This document shows positions 6,455 through 12,138 of a stretch of 12,138 nucleotides of DNA, piece by piece. A program made the position numbers and the translations under genes. Source of the DNA: CAZKUN01 sp964555935 (GTDB taxonomy: Bacteria; Armatimonadota; Zipacnadia; Zipacnadales; VGFC01); contig CAZKUN010000267.1 in assembly GCA_964555935.1 (NCBI GenBank), positions 1 to 12,138 on the forward strand, given 5' to 3'. Position 1 is the first letter of the stretch. Each line of letters opens with the position of its first letter. The notes beneath the pieces are model-generated. The model was not told where the DNA came from, ran no database searches, and was given only the letters and a program-made list of their open reading frames with translations.

Positions 6455-7711
6455 CTATCCCCGCTCCTCCGGTGGGATCCTGACGACGGCTCCCTCCTCT
6501 TCGAGCTTGCCTTGCAGCCTCGCCACGTCGACATCGGCGGGGCTGCAGTCGTTCTCGACACAGATGGCTGCGGCCGTGCCGCTCGCCTGGGAAATCGCCA
6601 TGTTGGGCGCCATGCTGCGGGCCGACTGGAAAGCCGGTTGGCAGGCTGAGATGCATCGCCCGGCCAGCAGCACGTTGTCGAGGTCAGCGGGGACGAGGCT
6701 TCTGTAGGGGATCTCGAATCCCAGGTGGTCGAAGAAGTAGCGCTCGCCGTAGTAGCCCGGTACGGGGTTTGAACTGACCGCGATGGAGTCGTCGAATGGG
6801 CGGCCCGACCGACAGTCATCCTCGTTGATCGTGTACAACCCAGTAATCCGCCGGCTCTCCCGGACGCCGACGGCAGTGGCGGTCTCCACGAGCTGAACGT
6901 CCGGGAATTCCTGGCGCAGTTGAGCCAAGTGGGCTCGCAACGCGCGCCGCGTCGCGACCTCGGCGACACTCAGATCGTCGGCGCTGTGTCCATGCACCTC
7001 GCCGATGCCGGGCCCCCAGCGAGTAGTGATGCCGTTGCACCACAGCCGCCGCTCATCCGGCCCCGGCCGGGGGATGCCCGTGACGCGGTACATCAGGCTC
7101 ATCGGCATCAGACGCTGGCCCGATCGTTCCGCCAACTCGTACCGCGCGCCCGCGCACGCCGCGACATCTCCATCGCCCGTGGCGTCGACGTAGACCTTGG
7201 CTCGGATGGCCTGCCTGCCCGACTTGCTCTCCACGACAACCGCGTCGAGCTTGCGCCCGCTGTGCATCGATTCGCTGAAGCTCGCGTGCAGGCGCAGCCT
7301 GACGCCGGCCTCGAGCAGCATCTCCATTGTCACGAGCTTCAGCGCCTCGGGGTCGAAGCTCACGGCATAGGGGCACTCGCCAAGGGACAGTTCGCCGAAG
7401 TTGCCATGTGCCGTGCATCCGCAGGCGCCGCCCTGGGCGATGAGGTGATCGACTAGCTCCTGCGCGTATCCGCGAACGGTCTGCACGTGGTCCGGGGCAT
7501 GTTCATTGCGGAAGCCATTGAAGCTGGTCATCAGACCGGCCGTGGCTGTTCCGCCGAGGAAACCGTAGCGCTCAATGAGCATCGTATCAGCGCCCGACCG
7601 CGCTGCGCCGAGCGCGGCCATGATGCCGCCGGGCCCGCCGCCCACGACCACAACATCAGCCTCCGCCGCGATGGGAAGTTGCCTGCCGGGCTCGATGATC
7701 ACGTCAGACAT
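6455..7711 (-). CDS. FAD-dependent oxidoreductase (FAD_oxidored type)
   Basis: A 418-residue flavoprotein. Seen: the dinucleotide-binding motif VVVGGGPGGIMAALGAARSG at 21-40 followed by the acidic end of strand 2 (LIER, E47); GFLGGTATAG at 50-59; DATGDGDVAACAGA at 176-189; RESRRITGLY at 284-293; and IPYRSLVP...NVLLAGRCIS near 334-354, where the FAD is closed in. Known: these are hallmarks of the family often annotated as FAD-dependent oxidoreductase or xanthan-lyase-associated in environmental polysaccharide degraders; the substrates are mostly uncharacterised. There is no signal peptide, so it is cytoplasmic. Its start is coupled to the upstream Fe-S gene: the Shine-Dalgarno GGAGG begins at the last base of that gene's TAG stop, 5 nt before the ATG. 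Inference: the Fe-S protein could be its electron partner. Confidence 0.9.
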   Translation of the reverse strand: MSDVIIEPGRQLPIAAEADVVVVGGGPGGIMAALGAARSGADTMLIERYGFLGGTATAGLMTSFNGFRNEHAPDHVQTVRGYAQELVDHLIAQGGACGCTAHGNFGELSLGECPYAVSFDPEALKLVTMEMLLEAGVRLRLHASFSESMHSGRKLDAVVVESKSGRQAIRAKVYVDATGDGDVAACAGARYELAERSGQRLMPMSLMYRVTGIPRPGPDERRLWCNGITTRWGPGIGEVHGHSADDLSVAEVATRRALRAHLAQLRQEFPDVQLVETATAVGVRESRRITGLYTINEDDCRSGRPFDDSIAVSSNPVPGYYGERYFFDHLGFEIPYRSLVPADLDNVLLAGRCISACQPAFQSARSMAPNMAISQASGTAAAICVENDCSPADVDVARLQGKLEEEGAVVRIPPEERG

Positions 7712-7716
7712 GATGG

Positions 7717-7721
7717 CCTCC
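7717..7721 (-). promoter_or_regulatory. Shine-Dalgarno overlapping the upstream stop codon
   Basis: On the minus strand the sequence reads TAGGAGGCCATCATG: GGAGG shares its first G with the stop of the Fe-S gene and sits 5 nt before the flavoprotein ATG. This points to translational coupling and matched output of the two proteins. Confidence 0.75.
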
Positions 7722-8632
7722 TACTCCAGCGGCTCCTCGATCACCCACTGCTCGCCCTCGATCATGGGCGTCTTGTATGTCTTCTCGATGCGGCCCGTCT
7801 TCTCGAGGTGATCCATGCACGCCCTCACGCAGCCACGCCCTCCGCAGATGCCATGGTGACGGAAGCGGTGGTCGATGAAGTTGTAGTACGGGGGCGGGTT
7901 TTCGCGGGTGGAGTCGGGCTTCAGGAACGGCGAGTATTTCGGATCCCAGCCCTGGTGTATGTGCGCGCAGTCGCCGCATTCGAGCGGGCTGTGCGTATAC
8001 ACGTACTCGCCCATACGCACTTCGGACTCGCGTTCTTGGGGGATCGCGTCCGCCGGGCAGCCCTTCATGCAGAGCCCGTAGTTGTCACAGACCGTGCCGG
8101 GCGGGACGAGCGGGTCGGGATTCATGACGGCGTCGGTCAGCACGCCGAAGACGCGGTTCCTTGGGCCAAACTGGGGACTCATGAAGAGCTTGCTTCGTCC
8201 CAGCTCGCCCAGGCCTCCCGCGACGCCCAGCACCCGCAGGCTGATGTGTCCGTCCGGCGTCGCTGCGCCGGGGCGAACGGGCCGACCCATGTAAGCGCCA
8301 AACGGGTTGTGGATCGGCACGGCCGTGTAGCCCTCGTCCTCCAGGAAGATGACCATCTTCCGCAAGATCTCGGGGGCCTTGACCTCGTTGAGATACTGGT
8401 ACGAGTCGCAGTTGTAGGCCTGCCAGTAGTTGCCCTCTTCGATCGTCTTCAGCGCGCCGCGGACCATCCGGCAGGCAATCGCGACGACGCTCTCGGTCTT
8501 GCTGAAGATCGAGCGCGGATGCACTTCGTCTGGCGCGTGGTCGTAGCGGTCAATCGAGCCGACCCCCGCGAGATCCGCACCCGCGTCGAGCGCGGTTTTC
8601 TTCACCGCGTCCGCAAGCTGCTGCTGGTCCAT
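7721..8632 (-). CDS. QueG-like Fe-S protein (epoxyqueuosine reductase-related)
   Basis: A 303-residue cytoplasmic protein. Seen: an N-terminal segment resembling QueG and related proteins (AVKKTALDAGADLAGVGSID, 9-28; HPRSIFSKTESVVAIA, 38-53), then Cys-rich motifs suited to two Fe-S clusters: C182-x5-C188-x3-C192-P (CDNYGLCMKGCP), C219 and C222 (CGDC), and C263, C268 and C272 (CGGRGCVRAC). Known: QueG and the reductive dehalogenases share a base-off cobalamin domain plus a bacterial ferredoxin-like domain, and QueG is about 350-380 residues. This protein is shorter, and its cluster motifs are spaced differently from the classic CxxCxxCxxxCP, so I do not call it QueG. It is a paralogue of unknown substrate. 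Its ATG is one base after the TGA stop of the esterase gene, and its Shine-Dalgarno lies inside that gene, so the two are coupled. The flavoprotein gene follows after 9 bp. Confidence 0.78.
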   Translation of the reverse strand: MDQQQLADAVKKTALDAGADLAGVGSIDRYDHAPDEVHPRSIFSKTESVVAIACRMVRGALKTIEEGNYWQAYNCDSYQYLNEVKAPEILRKMVIFLEDEGYTAVPIHNPFGAYMGRPVRPGAATPDGHISLRVLGVAGGLGELGRSKLFMSPQFGPRNRVFGVLTDAVMNPDPLVPPGTVCDNYGLCMKGCPADAIPQERESEVRMGEYVYTHSPLECGDCAHIHQGWDPKYSPFLKPDSTRENPPPYYNFIDHRFRHHGICGGRGCVRACMDHLEKTGRIEKTYKTPMIEGEQWVIEEPLE

Positions 8633-8633
8633 G

Positions 8634-9740
8634 TCAGCCTCCGAGTATGTCCTTCAGCACGGGCGTCAGCCCCTCCGCCATCCGAAGGAACCCGAGGTCC
8701 GTCGCGTGAGTCCCGTCCACCGTCGCCTCGCCGTCGTTGCCAAATAGCGGCTCTCCCTCGACATACGTCAGCCCCGTGACCCCGTCTGCGATCAGTTGAT
8801 CGTATACTGCCTTGAACGCCGCGTTCTTGGACTGGTATCCGCGCCTCGGCGCGGCCAACGCCGCCGATGCCTGGTACTCGATGTTCTCCACCAGCACTAT
8901 CGGCGTGTCCGGGTGGGCCTCGCGGAGTGTCCGCACCACCGGCGCGGTGCGTTCCGTGACGAGATCGGGACTCATATTCGGGAGGCAGTCGATGACGAAG
9001 GCCGCCGCGTCCAGCTCCGCGATGAACTGCGTCACCTCGGGCTGCATCTGCCCGTTGCCACTGAATCCGAGGTTGATGTGAGGCATGTCCAGCCACCGGC
9101 ACATGATCGCTGGGTACGCCATGCCGGGCCGCGAGGCGCATCCGCCTTGGGTGATTGACGTGCCCCAGACAACCACGGGCTTGCCGCGGTCCAGCGCGGC
9201 GGCGATTGTCGCTCCCGCGGGCACGCCGATTTCGAGGGACGTGGTCCCGTTGTAGAGCGGCAAGTAGAGCGTGAACTCGTTCTCGCCCTCTGGGATCCCG
9301 CTGGCGAGACGCGACTCCATTTCCTGTTGCTTGGGACGTCCGGTCCCGATCCAGTGCCACTCCTGTCCGGGCGGCTTCTGCATCGCCTCGGGCATCCGCA
9401 TGTACAGATCCACGCCGCTCATGCCCGTGGCCGGCATGTGGTCCATCGCCAGGTTGCCTGAACGCAGTTTCCAGCGGCAGGCGATCCACTCGGCGTCCGT
9501 GGTGAAGCGCGCCGCGATTCCCGCCGAGTTGAGACTCAGGCCCCACACGGCGGCCGGCACGACGCCCTCGGCCTCCGCCGGCAGGCGGTCGTACGGGTAC
9601 TTCGTGTCAGTCCATCCCTGGCCCTCAATGGTGAGTTCGCGCGCGTCGACCCACTGCGTGTCTTGCGGCAGCGCTTCCTCGGCCACCATCGCGACAAGCA
9701 GCATCGCGGTTGCGACTATTAGCAGGCTGTGTGTTGACAA
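8634..9740 (-). CDS. Secreted SGNH/GDSL esterase with N-terminal GxDLY domain
   Basis: A 368-residue exported hydrolase. Seen: a signal peptide at about 1-25 (hydrophobic LLIVATAMLLVAMVA, likely cut near EEALPQ); an N-terminal beta-domain containing GVDLY at 109-113, the GxDLY signature; then the SGNH catalytic domain with WGTSITQGG (S195 nucleophile), GFSGNGQM (N229, oxyanion hole), and DGTHATDLG (D342 and H345). Known: GxDLY-SGNH proteins (Pfam GxDLY plus Lipase_GDSL_3) are mostly carbohydrate deacetylases or esterases of glycan-degrading bacteria; CE2-like acetyl-xylan esterases are relatives. The start is TTG at 9740, set by AAGGAGG 9 nt upstream; the first in-frame ATG would shorten the signal peptide. 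Inference: removes acyl groups outside the cytoplasm before glycosidase attack. It is the first of three tightly coupled genes. Confidence 0.88.
   Translation of the reverse strand: MSTHSLLIVATAMLLVAMVAEEALPQDTQWVDARELTIEGQGWTDTKYPYDRLPAEAEGVVPAAVWGLSLNSAGIAARFTTDAEWIACRWKLRSGNLAMDHMPATGMSGVDLYMRMPEAMQKPPGQEWHWIGTGRPKQQEMESRLASGIPEGENEFTLYLPLYNGTTSLEIGVPAGATIAAALDRGKPVVVWGTSITQGGCASRPGMAYPAIMCRWLDMPHINLGFSGNGQMQPEVTQFIAELDAAAFVIDCLPNMSPDLVTERTAPVVRTLREAHPDTPIVLVENIEYQASAALAAPRRGYQSKNAAFKAVYDQLIADGVTGLTYVEGEPLFGNDGEATVDGTHATDLGFLRMAEGLTPVLKDILGG
8638..8642 (-). promoter_or_regulatory. Shine-Dalgarno inside the esterase gene end
   Basis: The minus strand reads GGAGGCTGACATG. GGAGG lies within the last codons of the esterase, TGA is its stop, and the ATG of the Fe-S gene follows one base later. 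This compact junction indicates translational coupling. Confidence 0.75.
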
Positions 9741-9891
9741 AGCTAACGTCCTCCTTGGTGTGAAGCTCCATCCGTAACGTCAGCGCACTCGATGCTCAAT
9801 GCCTTCGCAGGCTTCCCAATACGGCCGGCCTGGTGCCCTGTCCCAAGCGTCACGCGCGTCAGCGATCGGTTCATGTCAACGGCTCTCGGTC
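9741..9891. other. Intergenic spacer between glycosidase and esterase genes
   Basis: This 151-bp stretch holds the esterase Shine-Dalgarno at its left end. The rest has only weak, imperfect inverted repeats (for example around ACGCGCGT) and no convincing promoter, terminator with U-tract or small gene. It may carry a promoter for the esterase-to-flavoprotein genes, but I cannot point to one. Confidence 0.4.
9750..9756 (-). promoter_or_regulatory. Strong Shine-Dalgarno selecting a TTG start
   Basis: The minus strand reads AAGGAGG, then 9 nt, then TTG at 9740. A near-perfect anti-16S match at normal distance, and a full signal peptide beginning there, argue that TTG rather than the later ATG initiates the esterase. 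Confidence 0.75.
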
Positions 9892-11709
9892 CTAGTCCGC
9901 CCTGTAGACCGTTGCCTCAACTCCCACATTCCTCACCTCAAGTCCGTCTCCCTCATCCACGAACCACAGGTCGGCCCCCTCATCGCCGCCGTGACTGAAC
10001 GCGCAGTTGGCCTTAAACAGCTTCACGCGCGCTGAGACCCACTCGCCCGTGCCCGTCCGCTTGATGCGCGCCACGATGTCGTATTCGCCCTTGGTGTTCG
10101 CGTCGCCAGGCGCGTTGGCCCGAGCTGAATCACACTTCAGCGTGAAGAACGCGTCCCCGTCGTCGAGATACTCGAACGTCGCGAAGCCCTCGAAGTGATT
10201 GTCGCGGAGCTGCTCGGCGATGGGCTCCGCTGCCTGGATATGAGGGAGCGCGCCAGCCGCGCCGGCCGCCACGAGATCGTCGCTGGGGAACGTGAGTGTC
10301 AGTTCCGTCTTCGCGATAGGAGCCCGCAGCGCCTCGGCGAGTTCGTCGGCCGCGTCCACGTCGGCGCGTGACGCGGCATACTCGCCCGAAGCGATCTGCG
10401 CGGCGGAAGCGTCCAGCTTCTCCGTCAGCGCGGCGGCATCGACACCGCAGTTCGTCAGGAACCGCGCGGCCTTCCGCAGTTCATAGAGGTCGAACGGAAG
10501 CTGAATGCCGCTTGCGTCGGACTCGATGCCCTTGAACGTGGCGGCGTGTTTTTCCGTCTGCTCCATGTCGTGGAAGCCAAACTCGACCGTCGGCTCGACG
10601 CACGTTGATTCGGTGTAGTCGTTCCACGTGACCAGCAGCGCGCCATCGATTTGCCCGCGGTTCTCGGCGATGAACTCCCACTGCTTGCGCAACGTCGCGC
10701 CCGCCTCGCGAGAGATGTAGCTCAGGTCGTTGCCCCAGCCCGCGCAGCCACGGTTGTCAAAGCCCGGACAGACCGAGTTGACGCGGATGTCGAACAGCCC
10801 GCTGTCAACGTACTCCTGGCCCTTCTGCATGACGACGTTCTGGTAGTGGAGCAGCCCGTCGCTCGTCTCGTACTTGTCGAACCGCTCAGCGATCTCGGCG
10901 GGCACCTCAGCGTCGAGGAAGTTATAGGTGCACAGCCACCCGAACATGCCGTTGATCAGCCCGTCCCACTGCTTGTAGGCGTAGTGCGTGTGCTCGATCT
11001 GGGGGCCGATCCCGGCGCGTTTGACCCACCACGGTTCCTTGAGGTGGGGGGGAAGCTCGAAGTCCGCCATGTGCTCGCGGTGCTCGTCCGGCGTGAGGCC
11101 TCCGGCGAACAGGAAGAACACGGGGTGGCCATCCACCACGACGCCGGTCGGCTTGGCATAGATCTCGTCGATCATCCACTGTATCGAGAGCTTCCACGCT
11201 TCGAGCTGCTTCTCCCGCGTGTCCATGTTCGGCCGGTACTTGATCCAGTCGAAGAAGCTGCCTTCGATGATGTCCACGCCGATCTGGAAATCGTACTTCC
11301 GCGCGACCTCCATCAGCTTCAGCGTGGTGTGGGTCCACGTGTTGTCGCCGGGCATCACGAACTCGATGACGAAGCCATCGATGTGCGCGACCTTCGCCTG
11401 GAGAATCTGGTACTCGAGGTAATCCGGATCCATGTCCGACTGCATGCCGACGAGCGGGTAGATCGTCGCGGGGAGCTGGTGATGCCCGTTCCCATCGATG
11501 AGATCGGCATTGTAGGTGAACGTAGTCACCTCGACCCCGCTCTGCTCGGCCGTCCGGCTCTGAAACCACGAGCCGAGGTTGCCGTCGTGCTCTCGCGTAC
11601 GGTGGTGTGGAAAGTAGTCGGCCCAGACCATCTTCGGCAGGGCGTTATCCTGTGCCATGGATGATGCTCCGATCAGCGCCAGAGCGAGGGTGCTTACGAT
11701 CCGGGTCAT
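9892..11709 (-). CDS. Secreted GH71/GH99-like glycosidase with unassigned C-terminal domain
   Basis: A 605-residue exported protein. Seen: a signal peptide at 1-19 ending ASSMAQ; a barrel-type domain at about 25-400 starting MVWADYFPHH, with YPLVGMQSDMDPDYLEYQ near 84-101 (after withdrawal of a cell-surface chain), DGFVIEF at 111-117, and the late motif LVTWNDYTESTCVEP at 359-373, where the W-N-D-Y/W-x-E pattern marks the GH71/GH99-like group. Known: GH71 are alpha-1,3-glucanases and GH99 endo-alpha-mannosidases or mannanases; bacterial relatives of both are often of unknown specificity. Residues about 420-605 include an Ala-rich helical stretch and a beta-rich end (ADLWFVDEGDGLEVRNVGVE) and may bind carbohydrate; I cannot name the domain. 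GAGGA lies about 6-7 nt before the ATG at 11709. It follows the GH35 gene by 78 bp on the same strand. Confidence 0.75.
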   Translation of the reverse strand: MTRIVSTLALALIGASSMAQDNALPKMVWADYFPHHRTREHDGNLGSWFQSRTAEQSGVEVTTFTYNADLIDGNGHHQLPATIYPLVGMQSDMDPDYLEYQILQAKVAHIDGFVIEFVMPGDNTWTHTTLKLMEVARKYDFQIGVDIIEGSFFDWIKYRPNMDTREKQLEAWKLSIQWMIDEIYAKPTGVVVDGHPVFFLFAGGLTPDEHREHMADFELPPHLKEPWWVKRAGIGPQIEHTHYAYKQWDGLINGMFGWLCTYNFLDAEVPAEIAERFDKYETSDGLLHYQNVVMQKGQEYVDSGLFDIRVNSVCPGFDNRGCAGWGNDLSYISREAGATLRKQWEFIAENRGQIDGALLVTWNDYTESTCVEPTVEFGFHDMEQTEKHAATFKGIESDASGIQLPFDLYELRKAARFLTNCGVDAAALTEKLDASAAQIASGEYAASRADVDAADELAEALRAPIAKTELTLTFPSDDLVAAGAAGALPHIQAAEPIAEQLRDNHFEGFATFEYLDDGDAFFTLKCDSARANAPGDANTKGEYDIVARIKRTGTGEWVSARVKLFKANCAFSHGGDEGADLWFVDEGDGLEVRNVGVEATVYRAD

Positions 11710-11768
11710 TTCGGGTCCTCGGTCAGATTCTAGTGTCCGCCCTCTGGGCTCCCGAGCGTGGGTCTGGA

Positions 11769-11786
11769 GGCCCGCAGGCGCGGGCC
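11769..11786 (-). terminator. GC-rich stem-loop just after the GH35 stop
   Basis: A perfect 7-bp stem (GGCCCGC / GCGGGCC) with a 4-nt loop begins one base after the GH35-like stop codon. There is no U-tract after it, so it may only attenuate or stabilise the message; a full intrinsic terminator is not shown. Confidence 0.4.
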
Positions 11787-11787
11787 A

Positions 11788-12138
11788 TCACCCGAGATCC
11801 GGCTCGTCGCGGAACTCAACAACCGGCGCCTCGCGGTCGTGGAGTTCCAGCACGATGATCTCGTTCGTGCCCTTGCCGAGAATCGGCGCGGGGACGTAAT
11901 GCGTGCGCTGCGGGCCGATATCCCAGTGTCGCCCCAGGTTGAAGCCGTTGATCCACGCGACGCCCTTCTGCCAGCCGGGCAGCGCGAGGAACGTGTCGAG
12001 CGGCTCGGCGACCTCGAATGTCCCGCGGTAGAGGGTCGGGCCATCGCCCGCCGCCCCGGCGCCAAACTCGACGCCCGACAGATCATCCAGCGGAAGCGGG
12101 AAGATGGTCCAGTCGTAGAGGAACTGCCCACCCAGCCG
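11788..12138 (-). CDS. GH35 beta-galactosidase-like protein, C-terminal end (partial)
   Basis: The last 116 residues of a protein that enters from the right edge and ends at TGA 11788-11790. Seen: WTIFPLPLDD near the start and then GVAWINGFNLGRHWDIGPQ followed by THYVPAPILGKGTNEIIVLEL. Known: this is the C-terminal beta-sandwich (galactose-binding-like fold) of GH35 beta-galactosidases, where the WVNG-x-NLGRYW-x-GPQ-x-TLYVP run is a hallmark. The catalytic barrel lies outside the window, so activity and any signal peptide cannot be judged. It is the most upstream visible gene of the minus-strand cluster. The short distance to the next gene suggests cotranscription, tempered by the stem-loop between them. 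The overlapping antisense-frame reading in this stretch has no family features. Confidence 0.85.
   Translation of the reverse strand, partial: RLGGQFLYDWTIFPLPLDDLSGVEFGAGAAGDGPTLYRGTFEVAEPLDTFLALPGWQKGVAWINGFNLGRHWDIGPQRTHYVPAPILGKGTNEIIVLELHDREAPVVEFRDEPDLG

Noticed and set aside
7487..8779. Long plus-strand open frame (430 codons) opposite the flavoprotein and Fe-S genes
   Set aside because: It crosses two real genes with clear motifs and coupled junctions; its own translation has no recognisable domain.
8602..9546. Second minus-strand open frame overlapping the esterase
   Set aside because: The esterase frame carries the signal peptide, GxDLY and Ser-Asp-His motifs; this one has none.
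10651..11664. Plus-strand open frame (337 codons) opposite the GH71/GH99-like gene
   Set aside because: Composition is typical of antisense frames (rich in Arg, Val, Leu and His) and the opposite strand holds a well-supported secreted enzyme.
11730..12131. Minus-strand open frame at the right edge beginning MGSSSTTG
   Set aside because: The neighbouring frame encodes a clear GH35 C-terminus; this one is Ser/Arg-rich with no motif.

Overview
The window looks like a chromosomal piece of a GC-rich, probably uncultured, environmental bacterium. It is packed with carbohydrate-active enzymes and sugar-acid/redox enzymes. The mix (a GxDLY-type SGNH esterase, an FAD_oxidored-type flavoprotein, a GH71/GH99-like secreted enzyme, a GH2 beta-mannosidase-like enzyme, a GH35 C-terminus and an enolase-superfamily dehydratase) resembles polysaccharide-degrading Planctomycetota, Armatimonadota or related candidate phyla. 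That placement is an impression from family composition; no phylogenetic marker is present. I saw no tRNA, rRNA, CRISPR array, transposase or integrase.

Layout. (1) Positions 1-1356, minus strand: the first 452 residues of a B12-binding radical SAM protein, strongly BchE-like, running off the left edge. (2) A 123-bp divergent intergenic region with a run of nine G. (3) Positions 1480-5941, plus strand: a three-gene cluster of an L-rhamnonate-dehydratase-like enzyme of the mandelate racemase group, a class I SAM-dependent methyltransferase, and a cytoplasmic GH2 beta-mannosidase-like enzyme. The GH2 gene is split by a one-base frameshift near 4984. (4) Positions 5907-12138, minus strand, reading from the right edge leftwards: the C-terminus of a GH35 beta-galactosidase-like protein; a secreted GH71/GH99-like glycosidase; a secreted SGNH/GDSL esterase with a TTG start; a QueG-like Fe-S protein; an FAD-dependent oxidoreductase; and a small membrane-anchored protein with a SmpA/BamE-like motif. 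The two clusters converge and overlap by 35 bp tail to tail.

Working model (inference). The right cluster attacks a glycan outside the cell: the GH71/GH99-like enzyme cuts chains, the SGNH esterase removes acyl groups, and GH35 trims galactose-type ends. The left cluster finishes the job inside the cell: the GH2 enzyme removes beta-mannosyl-type residues and the dehydratase converts a sugar acid to a 2-keto-3-deoxy acid. The esterase, Fe-S protein and flavoprotein genes overlap at their stop/Shine-Dalgarno junctions, so they are probably translated together. This suggests a redox step tied to glycan breakdown that the known families do not explain. No transporter or SusC/D pair and no regulator is visible in the window.
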